Positions 26,653-35,874 are shown, counted from the stretch's first letter. The stretch: DNA of 64,000 bases from an uncultured Myxococcales bacterium (GCA_937872925.1 CALMUT010000277.1:1-64000); one strand, 5' to 3'. Program-made: numbers and translations. The notes: generated by a model not told the origin, from the letters alone.

Positions 26653-28146
26653 TCAACGGCCCAGCGCGTGGTCGAGCCGAACCCGGGCGGAATAGAGGTC
26701 GACCCGTGCGTTCACGCTGGCCAGGCGCGCACTCAGTAGCTCGGTTTCCGCGTCCGTCAGCTGCACCGAGGTTGCACGGCCAAAGCGAAACAACTCCGCG
26801 TGCACGCGGTAGGACTCTTCCGCCGCGGTCAGACCACGCGCAGCCGTATCAACGGCCTTCGTTGCTTCGACCACGGCGCCGTGCGCGCCGATGACCTCTG
26901 TGCGGATCGCGTCTCGGAGCCGCGCTGCCTGCGCAACTACGGCGCTGCGACGGGCCTGCAACGCCTGAGCACCCGCAGAGGAGGATGCGAGATCGTTGGG
27001 CGTCCATGAAAGCTGCACGCCGATGTCCCAAGTGGCGTTCCATTCACTCGACTGCGGCACGTAGCGCTGATTGGGATTGGCGTAGTAGACGTTTCCGAAC
27101 GCATCCAGACGCGGGTAGCCAGCCGACCGAGTCGCCTTGGCGCGCGCAGCCAGCGCAGCACTCGTGCGCTCGAGCACGCTCAACTCCGGCCGGTTCTTCA
27201 TGGACTCCGCCACCAGCGCGGACGTGCTCTGGGTCGGCGCCGGGGGCAGTCGCGCGTAGAGATCTTCCCCGATGGCATAGGGCTTGTTCGAATTGTCGTG
27301 AAGTGCGGTGCGCAGTCGGTCTTCGCTGAGCCGGGCGACCGTGTTGGCCCGCGTCTCCATCAGTTCGGCCCGAGCGAGTTGCGCCTGAACGCGCAGAACG
27401 TCGCCCTTGGACGCGCGCTCCGCCCCAACCAAGGCCTCCACGACAGCAAGATGCGACTGGGATTGGGCAACGGACTGTTCCGCGGCGAGCCGTGACAACT
27501 TCGCACGTACCCACTCGTAGTAGAGCAATTGGCCGTTAGCGCGCGCGGCGCGCTTTTCCACCAGCACCGCTAGGCTGGCGCTCTGAGACTGCCGAGCGCT
27601 CGCCGCACGGGTCTCGGGCAGGCGGCTGAAATAGTCGGACACGGGCACCACGAGACCGGCCTGGAGCGTGTATTGGTCCAAGATCACCGGAAAGGACAGC
27701 GCCGACCCGGGCACGGCGACCAAGGGAGCGCCTGGTGGCAGCGGTCCCGCGGCAGCCGGCGTTGCCACCAAATTCGCTCCGTCGGGTCCGAGGCCCTGAG
27801 CGTCAATAGGCGACAGCCGAACGTACCTTGCGGTGAGCGTCAGTCGCGGCGCGTAGGCCACGACCGCTTGATCGAGCTCGGCCTCCGCAGCGGAGAGTTC
27901 TGCGCGTTTCGCTTTGACATCCAGACTGGTCCGCTCCGACATTCGGGCGGCAGTCGCGGCTGTCATGCCGTTCGGACGCGCCACCATCGAACGGATCTTG
28001 GCCTCGAAATCTGTGGACTTCGGCAGGGACTCCGTCATCGTTTCGGCGGCCGTGGGGGGTGCGGGTGCTTCTTGGGCGGCGACAGGCCAGGCGAGGACCA
28101 CGGCGCTCACCAAAAGCCGAGTGCTCAGCCGATTGGGATGATTCAT
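26653..28146 (-). CDS. TolC-family outer-membrane efflux protein
   Basis: A 497-residue outer-membrane factor. The signal peptide ends at about VAAQ (25). Two outer membrane efflux protein repeats follow, rich in Ala/Arg/Gln coiled-coil heptads (SAAEAELDQAVVAYAPRL early, and TVQLTDAETELLSARL near the end), as expected for the periplasmic tunnel. It is the last gene of the operon; its ATG overlaps the TetR stop by 4 nt. It should form the exit duct for the ABC pump encoded upstream. Confidence 0.92.
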   Translation of the reverse strand: MNHPNRLSTRLLVSAVVLAWPVAAQEAPAPPTAAETMTESLPKSTDFEAKIRSMVARPNGMTAATAARMSERTSLDVKAKRAELSAAEAELDQAVVAYAPRLTLTARYVRLSPIDAQGLGPDGANLVATPAAAGPLPPGAPLVAVPGSALSFPVILDQYTLQAGLVVPVSDYFSRLPETRAASARQSQSASLAVLVEKRAARANGQLLYYEWVRAKLSRLAAEQSVAQSQSHLAVVEALVGAERASKGDVLRVQAQLARAELMETRANTVARLSEDRLRTALHDNSNKPYAIGEDLYARLPPAPTQSTSALVAESMKNRPELSVLERTSAALAARAKATRSAGYPRLDAFGNVYYANPNQRYVPQSSEWNATWDIGVQLSWTPNDLASSSAGAQALQARRSAVVAQAARLRDAIRTEVIGAHGAVVEATKAVDTAARGLTAAEESYRVHAELFRFGRATSVQLTDAETELLSARLASVNARVDLYSARVRLDHALGR

Positions 28147-28775
28147 ACTTCAGCCTCCTTTGCTTTCGTTCCGGGCGCCGCCGCACCGTGCATCAAGATG
28201 TCCACGAGCTGACGCGCCATGCCTTCGCCGCTGGAAACGTCGGCGAACGGGAAGTTTTCCCCCATGAACTGTCGCAAGATTTGTGGCATTCCGCTGATCG
28301 CGAGGGTGGCCAGGATCAAGATCCCGGGATGCGGCCCCGGAGCAATCACGCCCGTCGACATTCCCTCACCCACTGCGCTCGCGATGAGCCCGATGTGACC
28401 CCGCTTGAAACGTTCGACCAGCCGCGGCACACGCTCGCTGGAAACCATCGCCTCACGGAGGACGAGCTTGAGGGTGGTCAGTTCCAAGGCCGAAAGGTTG
28501 CCGATGCGCGTCGACATGCGCACCAAACGCTCTTCAAAACTACCCGGCCCTTGCAGCGCCGCTTCCAGGTCTGCGATGGCGCCCTCGTAGTGTTCTTCCA
28601 CGACGGCCAGGAACAAGTCGTCCTTGGTTTTGAAGTAGTAGTAGATCATCCCGATGCTGGTTCGGGCCCGTCGCGCTATCTCGCGAAGGGACGCGCCACG
28701 CACGCCGTGCTCCAAAAAGCTCTTGCGAGCTGCGCGCAGGATGCGGGGGCGGATGTCACTTCGCGGGCGAGGCAT
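28143..28775 (-). CDS. TetR/AcrR family transcriptional regulator
   Basis: A 210-residue TetR-type repressor. The N-terminal helix-turn-helix (residues 5-50) reads SLREIARRARTSIGMIYYYF, with the typical YYYFxxKxxL following. The C-terminal ligand/dimer domain is generic. ATG 28775 overlaps the final base of the permease stop; the longer frame to 28943 would run through the permease gene. It lies within the efflux operon rather than divergent from it, so it would be made with the pump and probably controls the operon through the promoter region near 31793-31870. Confidence 0.92.
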   Translation of the reverse strand: MPRPRSDIRPRILRAARKSFLEHGVRGASLREIARRARTSIGMIYYYFKTKDDLFLAVVEEHYEGAIADLEAALQGPGSFEERLVRMSTRIGNLSALELTTLKLVLREAMVSSERVPRLVERFKRGHIGLIASAVGEGMSTGVIAPGPHPGILILATLAISGMPQILRQFMGENFPFADVSSGEGMARQLVDILMHGAAAPGTKAKEAEV

Positions 28776-29896
28776 CAGGCAAGCTTCTTTGTGAAGCGCA
28801 TGGACGCGAGGGTCACCAGCGCAGCCAAAATCCCCACCAACCACACCAGCTCCATCTGCATATCCGCAAAATCTGCCCCGCGCAGGGTGATACCGCGCAC
28901 GATGCGTAGGAAATGGGTGAGTGGCAGCCCTTGCGCCAACCACTGTGCGGGCACCGGCATGGCTTCGAAGGGAAACATGAACCCGGAGAGCAGAATGTTC
29001 GGGAGCAAGAAGAAGAAGGACATCTGCATGGCCTGCTGCTGGGTCTTGGCCAAGGTCGAAAAGAACAGCCCAATCGCGAGATTGGCCGCGATGAACACGC
29101 TGGCCAGGGCATAGAGCAGCGGCAAGGAACCACTGATAGGCACGTCGAATACGAGACTGCCAATCACCAAGATCAGCGTCATCTGCACGTAGCCGATAGC
29201 GATGTACGGCACGATCTTGCCCACCACTAGCTCTAGGTTCTTCACAGGAGAAACGATGAGCTGCTCCAAGGTGCCGCGCTCGCGTTCCCGCGCGATCGCC
29301 ATGGACGTGAGCATCACCATCGTCATCGTCAAGATGACACCTACGAGACCGGGCACGATGTACACGGCCGTACGTAGGTCTGGGTTGTACCAGGTGCTGG
29401 TTTCGAGCTGAATCGGTTGTGCTCGGGCCGCGCCCTGACCCAGACGCTGCACGGTGAGCTCACCCGCCCGAGCGGCAACCAGTGAAGCGGCCGTATTGGT
29501 CGCACTGGCCACAGTCTGCGGGTCGGAACCGTCGACGATGAGTTGCACTTGCGTGGGTCGAGAAAGCTTCAAGTCCGACGAGTAGCGAGTTGGGATCACC
29601 ACGGCGACGCGGGCCCGGCCGCCGCGCAGCGCACTTTCAATTTCCTGATAGTTCCGGACGTTTCCCAGAACGTCGTAGAAGCCCGTCGCCGAAAGCCCCT
29701 GCACCAGATCCCGAGACGCCGCGGTTTGGTCCTGGTCGTACACGACCGTCGGGATGTGGCGCACATCCGTGTTGATCGCGTAGCCAAAGAGCAGCAGCTG
29801 CATCACCGGCAGCGCGACCATCATGGCCAGCGTCAGTCGGTCCCGACGGAGCTGCAGCAATTCCTTGCGCGCAATGACCCAGGGACGAGAATTCAT
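28775..29896 (-). CDS. ABC-2 type transporter permease (YhhJ/YbhR-like)
   Basis: A 373-residue ABC-2 permease. An N-terminal helix (LALPVMQLLLFGYAI region, 24-45) precedes a large periplasmic domain (45-180), then five helices from about 180 to 365, including the conserved ERERGTLEQLIVSPV loop and the GFMFPFEAMP signature region. It pairs with the ATPase upstream (4-nt overlap). Only one permease gene is present, so a homodimeric channel is expected, whereas E. coli YbhSR-type systems use two. Confidence 0.92.
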   Translation of the reverse strand: MNSRPWVIARKELLQLRRDRLTLAMMVALPVMQLLLFGYAINTDVRHIPTVVYDQDQTAASRDLVQGLSATGFYDVLGNVRNYQEIESALRGGRARVAVVIPTRYSSDLKLSRPTQVQLIVDGSDPQTVASATNTAASLVAARAGELTVQRLGQGAARAQPIQLETSTWYNPDLRTAVYIVPGLVGVILTMTMVMLTSMAIARERERGTLEQLIVSPVKNLELVVGKIVPYIAIGYVQMTLILVIGSLVFDVPISGSLPLLYALASVFIAANLAIGLFFSTLAKTQQQAMQMSFFFLLPNILLSGFMFPFEAMPVPAQWLAQGLPLTHFLRIVRGITLRGADFADMQMELVWLVGILAALVTLASMRFTKKLA

Positions 29897-30840
29897 GCGG
29901 CTGCTTCCTGCTGCTTGTGTTCGGCGCGCACCATGCTCACGAAGGCGTCCTCGACCGTGGCCCGGGCACGGCGCACCCGGTCGACGGGGATCCCTTGCTC
30001 GTCCAACACCGCGCGGATTTGCGGCTCGGCTGCGTCACCCGCATAGGTCGCGACGCGGAGCACATGGCCGTAGGGCGCCACTTCATCCACGAAGGAGTGC
30101 TCCCGCAGGCAATCCGCAGCGGCGACGGCCTGCGGCGTGGTGAGTTCCACGACGGATAGGTTTCGGCGTTCTACGATTTCATCCGGGCTACCGATGTCGA
30201 GCAGCGAACCGCGGAAGATGAATGCCAAGCGGTGGCAACGCTCGGCTTCGTCCATATAGTGCGTGGTCATGAGCACGGTTGTGCCTTCGGCGCTCAGACG
30301 GTGGATCTGCTCCCAAAACTCGCGCCGGCTCACCGGGTCTACGCCGGCTGTCGGTTCGTCCAGAAAAAGCAGCGGGGGATTGTGAATCGTGGCGCTGGCG
30401 AGAGCGACTCGCTGCTTCCAACCGCCGGACAAGGTGCCAGCGAGTTGTTTCTTGCGCTGCGTGAGGCCCGTCGCCTCCATCACCTCTTGTACCCGCTTGC
30501 GTCTGCGACCAAAGGGCACACCGTAGATGCCGGCGTAAAAGGACAGGTTCTCTTGAACTGATAGATCCTCGTACAGGCTGAAGCGCTGAGTCATGTAGCC
30601 GATGCGCTCTTTGATGCGCTCGGCCTCACGCTGGATATCGAAGCCGACCACGGTGCCCCGGCCACCACTCGGGTCGAGAATCCCGCACAGCATGCGAATC
30701 GTCGTGCTCTTGCCCGCACCGTTGGGACCGAGCACGCCAAAGATTTCGCCCTTCTGAACGCTGAGGTTCAGATCACGCACGGCGACGAGGGCCCCGAAGG
30801 AGCGCGATAGGTTCTCCGTGTGCACGATGGGCTCAGTCAC
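29893..30840 (-). CDS. ABC transporter ATP-binding protein
   Basis: A 315-residue ABC ATPase with Walker A GPNGAGKST (~37-45), Q-loop TQRF (~90), signature LSGGWKQR (~142-149), Walker B LLFLDEPTAGVDP (~162-174), and the switch histidine in MTTHY (~198). The C-terminal extension is the type found in CcmA/YbhF-like drug exporters. ATG 30840 overlaps the stop of the membrane fusion gene by 4 nt, and its stop overlaps the permease start by 4 nt. It drives export by the tripartite pump. Confidence 0.95.
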   Translation of the reverse strand: MTEPIVHTENLSRSFGALVAVRDLNLSVQKGEIFGVLGPNGAGKSTTIRMLCGILDPSGGRGTVVGFDIQREAERIKERIGYMTQRFSLYEDLSVQENLSFYAGIYGVPFGRRRKRVQEVMEATGLTQRKKQLAGTLSGGWKQRVALASATIHNPPLLFLDEPTAGVDPVSRREFWEQIHRLSAEGTTVLMTTHYMDEAERCHRLAFIFRGSLLDIGSPDEIVERRNLSVVELTTPQAVAAADCLREHSFVDEVAPYGHVLRVATYAGDAAEPQIRAVLDEQGIPVDRVRRARATVEDAFVSMVRAEHKQQEAAA

Positions 30841-31817
30841 GGCGCAGATTCCAAGCTGACAAAGGCTGGAACTCCGGCGTGCAACTTCTGTTCGGGATCC
30901 TCGATACGCATGCGTACGCGAACCACCAAGCTCGGCCGTTCCTGTTCGCTGAACAAGAAGCGCGGAGTAAACTCCGTGCGACGCGAGATGTGTTCCACCT
31001 TGGCAGCGAAGGGCTGAGCTTGGGAATCCACCTTGACGCTACCGACCGCTCCAAGCTTGACCCCCTCGAGCTTCCCAATGGGCACAAACACATCCGCATA
31101 GGGCGAGCGCACATCACCGAGCGTGACCACCGGCATCCCGGTTCCCACCACCTCGCCGGGGTCCTTGTGCACGTCCAGCACAGTCCCGTCGATGGGTGCG
31201 CGCAAGCTGTGCCGTAGCAGGCGCTGGTTTTCGAGGAGGACCGCTTGCTGGGCCACGTCAGCACGCGACTCGACGGAATCGACGTCGGAACTGCGTGCGC
31301 CGCGCGCCAGTCCTTTTGCTTTCTGCTCGAGGGCCTCACGCTCAGCTTTGGCGCCTGCGAGCTGATCTTGCAGATCGTAAACGGCTGACTTGGGCGTGAT
31401 ATTGCGCGCGGCCAGCGAGCGTTCGCGCTCCAAGTTGCGCTTCAAGAGTGCCTCGCGCGCCTTGGCCGCACGCACTTGTGCTTGGGCCGCGCGGATTTCT
31501 TCGCTGCGGTTGCCAGCTTTCACGCGTTTGACTTCGGCCTGCGCGGCGCCGACCTCAGCCTCGCGCACGCCCTTCGCGGCCGACTCCATCGACTCGTCAA
31601 TGGACGCCAACAGCTCGCCCGACTTGACCTGATCCCCCCGCGCGACTTTTACCAGCTTGAGGCGGCCCGGAAGTTCGAAAGCCACGTCGCGCTCTTCGAG
31701 TTCGACGACGCCCTGAAAGGCCTGACGCTCTCCGTTTTCGGCCGTGCTGCATCCGGCGGCGAGGAAAAGGAGCAGCCAGCTCGGCGCATTCTTTATCATT
31801 CGACTGATAATATTCAC
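30837..31817 (-). CDS. HlyD-family periplasmic adaptor, lipoprotein type
   Basis: A 326-residue membrane-fusion protein. Signal peptide with lipobox LAAGC (cysteine near 23), so it is likely lipid-anchored. A biotinyl-lipoyl-like motif (GDQVKSGELLASID, then APIDGTVLDVHKDPGEVV), a long coiled-coil hairpin at 75-170 and a beta-barrel C-domain follow. It links the inner-membrane ABC permease with TolC. Start is GTG 31817 or ATG 31799; the former is taken, but neither has a strong RBS, and the palindrome at 31793-31810 overlaps both. It is the first gene of the operon. Confidence 0.9.
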   Translation of the reverse strand: MNIISRMIKNAPSWLLLFLAAGCSTAENGERQAFQGVVELEERDVAFELPGRLKLVKVARGDQVKSGELLASIDESMESAAKGVREAEVGAAQAEVKRVKAGNRSEEIRAAQAQVRAAKAREALLKRNLERERSLAARNITPKSAVYDLQDQLAGAKAEREALEQKAKGLARGARSSDVDSVESRADVAQQAVLLENQRLLRHSLRAPIDGTVLDVHKDPGEVVGTGMPVVTLGDVRSPYADVFVPIGKLEGVKLGAVGSVKVDSQAQPFAAKVEHISRRTEFTPRFLFSEQERPSLVVRVRMRIEDPEQKLHAGVPAFVSLESAP

Positions 31818-31870
31818 CTTCGACCGGCTTGCAAGTCACAGAATATTTGTTAATCATTACCGCATATTAC
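31793..31870 (-). promoter_or_regulatory. Promoter/operator region of the efflux operon
   Basis: An AT-rich island in GC-rich surroundings. It contains a perfect 6-bp inverted repeat TTATCA-TTCGAC-TGATAA at 31793-31810, overlapping the first codons of the adaptor gene, and two copies of TGACTTGYAA on the minus strand, 36 bp apart (within 31829-31838 and 31868-31877). Together with the TetR gene in the operon this is a plausible autoregulated operator. I cannot fix the -10 and -35 boxes with confidence. Confidence 0.45.
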
Positions 31871-32014
31871 AAGTCAGGACCCCTGCCCGCCGCACAAGCC
31901 AACCCACGACATCTAGGCAGTGACATGCCGGCGCCTGCCTGCGCCGGGGCGTGTGACGGACGGACGGCCAGGCGTGCAACCCGGCTCGGATAGGCGCTAA
32001 GCTCTGAGAGCCTC

Positions 32015-32689
32015 ATGCGAAGACTGTTCGCTGCGCTTGCGCTCCTCCCCGTGGCCGGAGCCACGGGAGCCCACACTGCCGACGCCGCAGCGCTGAGCTT
32101 CGCCAAGGGGTTGAGCGAAGTCGCGTCAGTCCTGAGGCCATCCGCTGCACAGCCAGCACTGGTGTACCTAGAATCCGACGCTGATTTCGCGCCCGCCGAC
32201 CCAGTGCCGGTCACGCACGCCGCTGCAAAGCACGGGGGTGCCGCTGCCCCGAAGACGATTGCACGCAAAGGCGTGCGCGTCAGCGCGGAGCGAGTGCTGC
32301 GCCTCGCCAATGCCGGCGCTCGTCCAAGCGGTGTCTTCGTTTCGGCGCGGGGAGACCGACCCGCTGGCCTGGCCCTAGTCGGAGTGAGCGGCCTCGGCAT
32401 TGGACTCATCGACGGTGACGTGCTGACCCATGCAGGCGGCAGACCCGCTACCAGCGCGGGAGCTGTGATCGGCATGGTCATCGGCGCGCGCGCCAAGCGC
32501 ACGCCAGAACTCTCCGGCCGTTTCTGGCGCAAGGGCGAGAGCTGGAACCTACTCGTTGAGCAGCCCTACGTGAACTCGGCCCGACGCGCGGACGAACTCG
32601 TCTTGGCTACGGTTTCCCGCGAGCCTTCGACAAGTACTGGAACAGGTCCGAGCCCGTCGACAGCACGAGCGTACTCTGCTCGCCCATAG
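32015..32689 (+). CDS. Exported protein with PDZ-like domain
   Basis: A 224-residue protein with a signal peptide (cleavage near ADAAA, about 26). A low-complexity Ala/Pro/His region precedes a PDZ-like segment at about 85-195, where RPAGLALVGVSGLGIGLIDGDVLTHAGGRPA resembles the carboxylate-binding loop and 'GDxI..vnG' of GspC/HtrA-type PDZ domains. No protease domain is present. Its last 83 nt overlap the 3' end of hflC on the opposite strand, and the final 20 residues are low in structure (Ser/Thr/Pro). Function unknown. Confidence 0.65.
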   Translation: MRRLFAALALLPVAGATGAHTADAAALSFAKGLSEVASVLRPSAAQPALVYLESDADFAPADPVPVTHAAAKHGGAAAPKTIARKGVRVSAERVLRLANAGARPSGVFVSARGDRPAGLALVGVSGLGIGLIDGDVLTHAGGRPATSAGAVIGMVIGARAKRTPELSGRFWRKGESWNLLVEQPYVNSARRADELVLATVSREPSTSTGTGPSPSTARAYSARP

Positions 32690-33470
32690 CCTTTTCGTAG
32701 GTATCTAGGCTACGGGTGAAGGCATAGAACTCCGGATCCTTGCCGTAGGCATCCGCGTAGATCTTCGTGCTTTCCGCGTCGCCTTCGCCCCGCGCCTTCT
32801 GCGACGTCTCGTAGGCTTTCGCGAGCAAAATCGTCTTTTCTTTATCGGTGTCGGCGCGGATCTTCGCGGCTTCTTCTTCGCCCTCAGAGCGATACTGTTT
32901 TGCCACTCGATCGCGCTCGGCGCGCATTCGAGCAAACACGCTCTCCTGCACCTCTCGAGGGAGGTCGGCGCGCTTGATGCGCACGTCGACGATCTCGATA
33001 CCGAACTCTTTGGTCTGGCTCCGGGTCGCAAGGGCCACCCGCTGCATCATTGGATCACGAGCATTGCCGATGATGTCGCCGAAGTTATGACTGGCAAGCT
33101 CACGACGTAACTCACTGTTGATGATGTCGTCGAGACGCGCCTTAGCACCGCTCTCGTCGTGCACGGTCTTGAAGTACATCAGCGGGTCCACGATACGCCA
33201 ACGGCTGACGGGGTCGGCCACCAGGCGCTTCTTATCCAGGCTCAAGTATTCGGCCGGTGGCGTATCGCTGCCCATGATGCGCCGCTCCATGCTGTCCACG
33301 GTTTGCACGAAGGGCGTCTTGAAATAGAGGCCAGGGGTTTCGGCACTGCGCTTGTACTCACCGAACTGGGTGACGATCGCCAACTCGCCTTCGTCTACGA
33401 CAAAGACACTAGACCATCCGACGCTGATCAGCGCGAGAAGCAAGACAACGATTCCGGGTTTCATCTTCAC
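32607..33470 (-). CDS. hflC: Protease modulator HflC
   Basis: A 287-residue SPFH/band-7 protein. N-terminal membrane anchor (6-25), then the SPFH domain with VVDEGELAIVTQFGEY and the conserved DVRIKRADLP motif, and a C-terminal coiled coil with EGEEEAAKIRADTDKEKTIL. With HflK it forms the large periplasmic complex that encloses and regulates the membrane protease FtsH. The start overlaps the hflK stop by 4 nt. Length is close to the family norm. Confidence 0.95.
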   Translation of the reverse strand: MKMKPGIVVLLLALISVGWSSVFVVDEGELAIVTQFGEYKRSAETPGLYFKTPFVQTVDSMERRIMGSDTPPAEYLSLDKKRLVADPVSRWRIVDPLMYFKTVHDESGAKARLDDIINSELRRELASHNFGDIIGNARDPMMQRVALATRSQTKEFGIEIVDVRIKRADLPREVQESVFARMRAERDRVAKQYRSEGEEEAAKIRADTDKEKTILLAKAYETSQKARGEGDAESTKIYADAYGKDPEFYAFTRSLDTYEKAMGEQSTLVLSTGSDLFQYLSKARGKP

Positions 33471-34468
33471 TTCCCTCCTGCCACGACCGCGCCGGCGGCT
33501 TGGGGCCCCAGCTGCAAGATGGGCAGAGCGCCCTTGGCCAGCTCTTTGTCCACGACGACCTTCTTGTCGATCTTGCCCAATATGCGCTCCATGGTTTCCA
33601 GGTAGAGCCGCTCCCGGGTCACTCGCTCTGCTTTGGTGTACTCCGCCAAAACGGATTCGAATTTGCTCGCGTCACCGTTGGCGCGCAGCACCCGTTGCTC
33701 TTTGTAACCTTCTGCTTCGCGCTCGATCTTGCGAGCCTCCCCGCGTGCGCGGGGGATCAGATCGGCTTTGTAGCCCATGGCTTGGTTGATCAGCTTCTCT
33801 TTTTCTTCGCGGGCGCGCACCACATCATGAAACGCTTCTTTGACTTCGTCGGGCGCGTCGACGGTTTGAAGCTTCACCTCCGTGACACTGATGCCACTTT
33901 GGTATTCGTCCATCAGCTTCTGAAGCCAGCTGCGGGTCTCGCTCTGTACCTTCTCGCGACCCGTGGTGATCACTTCATCGATACTGGTGCGCCCGACCAT
34001 ACTGCGCAGCGCCACTTCGGCGGTTGCGCGCAGGGTGTCTTCGGGATCCCGGATGCGGAACAAGAACTTGCTGGGATCGGTCACTCGGTACTGAACGATC
34101 ATTTGCGCCTCGACGATGTTTTCATCCCCCGTGAGCATCAACGCCTCATGCGGCACGCGCTGATCACCTCGAAACCCCACTTCGATACGCCGGATCTTCT
34201 CGATGTTGACCACGTCTTTGCGCTGAACGAAGGGAAAGCGATAGTGCAGTCCCGGACCCGTCTTGCCGGATTCCCGACCGAATGTACGCACCACACCCTG
34301 CTCGCCGGGACCTACGCTGTAGATCCCAGTCGCGAGCAGAACCAGCACCACGACACCCGCGATAATGGGTCCGAGGTTGCGCATATTGCGCCGGAACGCA
34401 TCGGAAACTTGATTCACCACTTCGCCCACGTCGGGGCGTCCACCGGAATCGTCGAATTGGCTACGCAT
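33467..34468 (-). CDS. hflK: FtsH protease activity modulator HflK
   Basis: A 333-residue SPFH protein and partner of HflC. A short cytosolic N-terminus, a transmembrane segment (32-52), then the SPFH domain with SVGPGEQGVVRTFGRE, PGLHYRFPF, and AFHDVVRAREEKEKLINQA. The Gly-rich N-terminal tail found in E. coli HflK is reduced to a few residues (GGRPDVGEVVNQV). ATG 34468. The pair hflK-hflC is an operon transcribed leftward and is not preceded here by hfq or hflX. Confidence 0.95.
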   Translation of the reverse strand: MRSQFDDSGGRPDVGEVVNQVSDAFRRNMRNLGPIIAGVVVLVLLATGIYSVGPGEQGVVRTFGRESGKTGPGLHYRFPFVQRKDVVNIEKIRRIEVGFRGDQRVPHEALMLTGDENIVEAQMIVQYRVTDPSKFLFRIRDPEDTLRATAEVALRSMVGRTSIDEVITTGREKVQSETRSWLQKLMDEYQSGISVTEVKLQTVDAPDEVKEAFHDVVRAREEKEKLINQAMGYKADLIPRARGEARKIEREAEGYKEQRVLRANGDASKFESVLAEYTKAERVTRERLYLETMERILGKIDKKVVVDKELAKGALPILQLGPQAAGAVVAGGK

Positions 34469-34540
34469 TGCGAGAGTTCATGGCCCCGCAAGGACCAAAT
34501 CGCAATGCGAATCGGACATGGACGCCCGGGATTTGGGGTT

Positions 34541-35008
34541 TTACTGGCGAACGCGCCAGTTTCCCGAGTACGTCTTGCCGATCTCGTCGCAAGTCGGGTC
34601 CGTCACGATCAGCTCGGGACGCGCTTCGCGGCAGTAGATGATCGTGTTCTGGCGGAAAGTCCGACCGAAGTAGATGGCCTCATCCCGCTCAATGCCGTGC
34701 ACGAGCCATGCGGGCTCCCGCCACACGCCGTCGGGCTCTTCGTCGTAGCCAACGCAGTGTTCCACGCGGTAGCAGCCCAAAATCAGCAAGTCGCGCATGA
34801 CTTGGTGGCGACCTTCATTCACGCGCCGCGGTAGCAGCATGGACCGCGGGTTGTAGGCCGTCAGCACCGCGAAGCTCTTCTGCAGCAGGTCCGGTAGCCC
34901 CGCTACATCCTTGACAATTTCGCCGTCCATGGAGACACGAAGCAGACCCGTCTCCACCGGCAATTCGTAGACGGTCGCAAAGTAGGAACGGAGTTGGTTC
35001 TGATCCAC
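34541..35008 (-). CDS. DUF3293 family protein
   Basis: A 155-residue cytosolic protein. The middle has the pattern of DUF3293: VLTAYNPRSMLL, then the neutral helix NEGRHQVMRDLLILGC, EPAWLVHGI and the late FRQNTIIYC. GTG 35008 starts the protein. Function of the family is unknown. It is separated from hflK by 72 nt and may be the first gene of a small transcript including hflK-hflC. The 170 nt to its right (35009-35178) hold nothing that I recognise. Confidence 0.75.
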   Translation of the reverse strand: MDQNQLRSYFATVYELPVETGLLRVSMDGEIVKDVAGLPDLLQKSFAVLTAYNPRSMLLPRRVNEGRHQVMRDLLILGCYRVEHCVGYDEEPDGVWREPAWLVHGIERDEAIYFGRTFRQNTIIYCREARPELIVTDPTCDEIGKTYSGNWRVRQ

Positions 35009-35178
35009 GGCAGAAATGCTCTTAGCTCAATTGGGGGCGCGCGTTAAGTTCCGAGAAAATCGCCGAACCCGTCCGTCTTGGCGCTCTGCGGGGGTGCTTT
35101 GAGGTTCCGAGCAGCCGTGACCCGCACCACCCGATCCGGCAGGTGGGGTTCCGCGCAAACGTGACGGAAGCGCACAAA

Positions 35179-35874
35179 CTAAGGCTGGAAACGATATCCC
35201 ACGCCTCGCACGGTCAAGATGTGGCGCGGAGCCGTCGGATCCTCTTCCAACTTGCTGCGCAACTGGAGCACGAAGTTATCGATGGTTCTGAGCGTTCCGT
35301 GGTGCCCAGGGCCCCATACCTTGCCCAAGATCTCATCACGGCTGAGCACCCGTCCTGTGGCTTCCACCAGACACAGCAGCAAGTCGAACTCCGTTGCGGT
35401 CAACTCCACAAGAGTTCCCTCACGGGAAACTTCGCGCGTGTCCATGTTGATCTGTAGCGGGCCCAAGGCGAGCTTTCGGTCCGGTTCCGGACGAGCAATC
35501 GCATCGCGGCGAAGCACGGCTTTCACGCGCGCGAGAAACTCCGCCAAGCTGAAGGGCTTGGTGATGTAGTCCTCGGCGCCGAGCTCCAGACCCATGACCT
35601 TGTCGATTTCCGCGCCGCGCGCACTGAGCATCACCACCGGTACGCGATTGCCCACGCCGCGAAGGCGGCGCACAACTTCGAATCCGTTCACCTTCGGTAG
35701 CATCACGTCCAAGACTACTAGGGCGAATGCATCCTTGGCCAATGCGTCGAGCGCGGACTCGCCGTCGGCGGCGATCGCCACATCGTAACCTTCGGCCTCA
35801 AGGTTCATGCTGAGTCCGAGCGTGATGCTCTCGTCGTCCTCGACGAGGAGAATTTTCTTGCGGGCATCGGTCAC
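35179..35874 (-). CDS. Two-component response regulator, OmpR/PhoB family
   Basis: A 231-residue regulator: receiver domain (1-118) with the acidic pair at 12-14, phosphoacceptor Asp56 (VLDVMLP) and the Lys of ITKPFS, followed by a winged-helix DNA-binding domain (about 130-231; ELTATEFDLLLCL, then RTIDNFVLQLRSKLE, RGVGYRF). GTG 35874 gives a GTGA overlap with the sensor kinase stop, so I prefer it to the frame start at 35895. It should be phosphorylated by the kinase immediately upstream. Its targets are unknown. Confidence 0.93.
   Translation of the reverse strand: MTDARKKILLVEDDESITLGLSMNLEAEGYDVAIAADGESALDALAKDAFALVVLDVMLPKVNGFEVVRRLRGVGNRVPVVMLSARGAEIDKVMGLELGAEDYITKPFSLAEFLARVKAVLRRDAIARPEPDRKLALGPLQINMDTREVSREGTLVELTATEFDLLLCLVEATGRVLSRDEILGKVWGPGHHGTLRTIDNFVLQLRSKLEEDPTAPRHILTVRGVGYRFQP

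Noticed and set aside
25225-26739. A 504-codon plus-strand frame across the PEGA gene
   Set aside because: Low-complexity Ala/Gly/Arg/Ser composition, no RBS, no domain; antisense to the PEGA protein.
31867-32532. A 221-codon minus-strand frame opposite the PDZ-like gene
   Set aside because: Pro/Arg/Ser-rich, no signal or family; the plus-strand frame has a convincing signal peptide and PDZ-like region.
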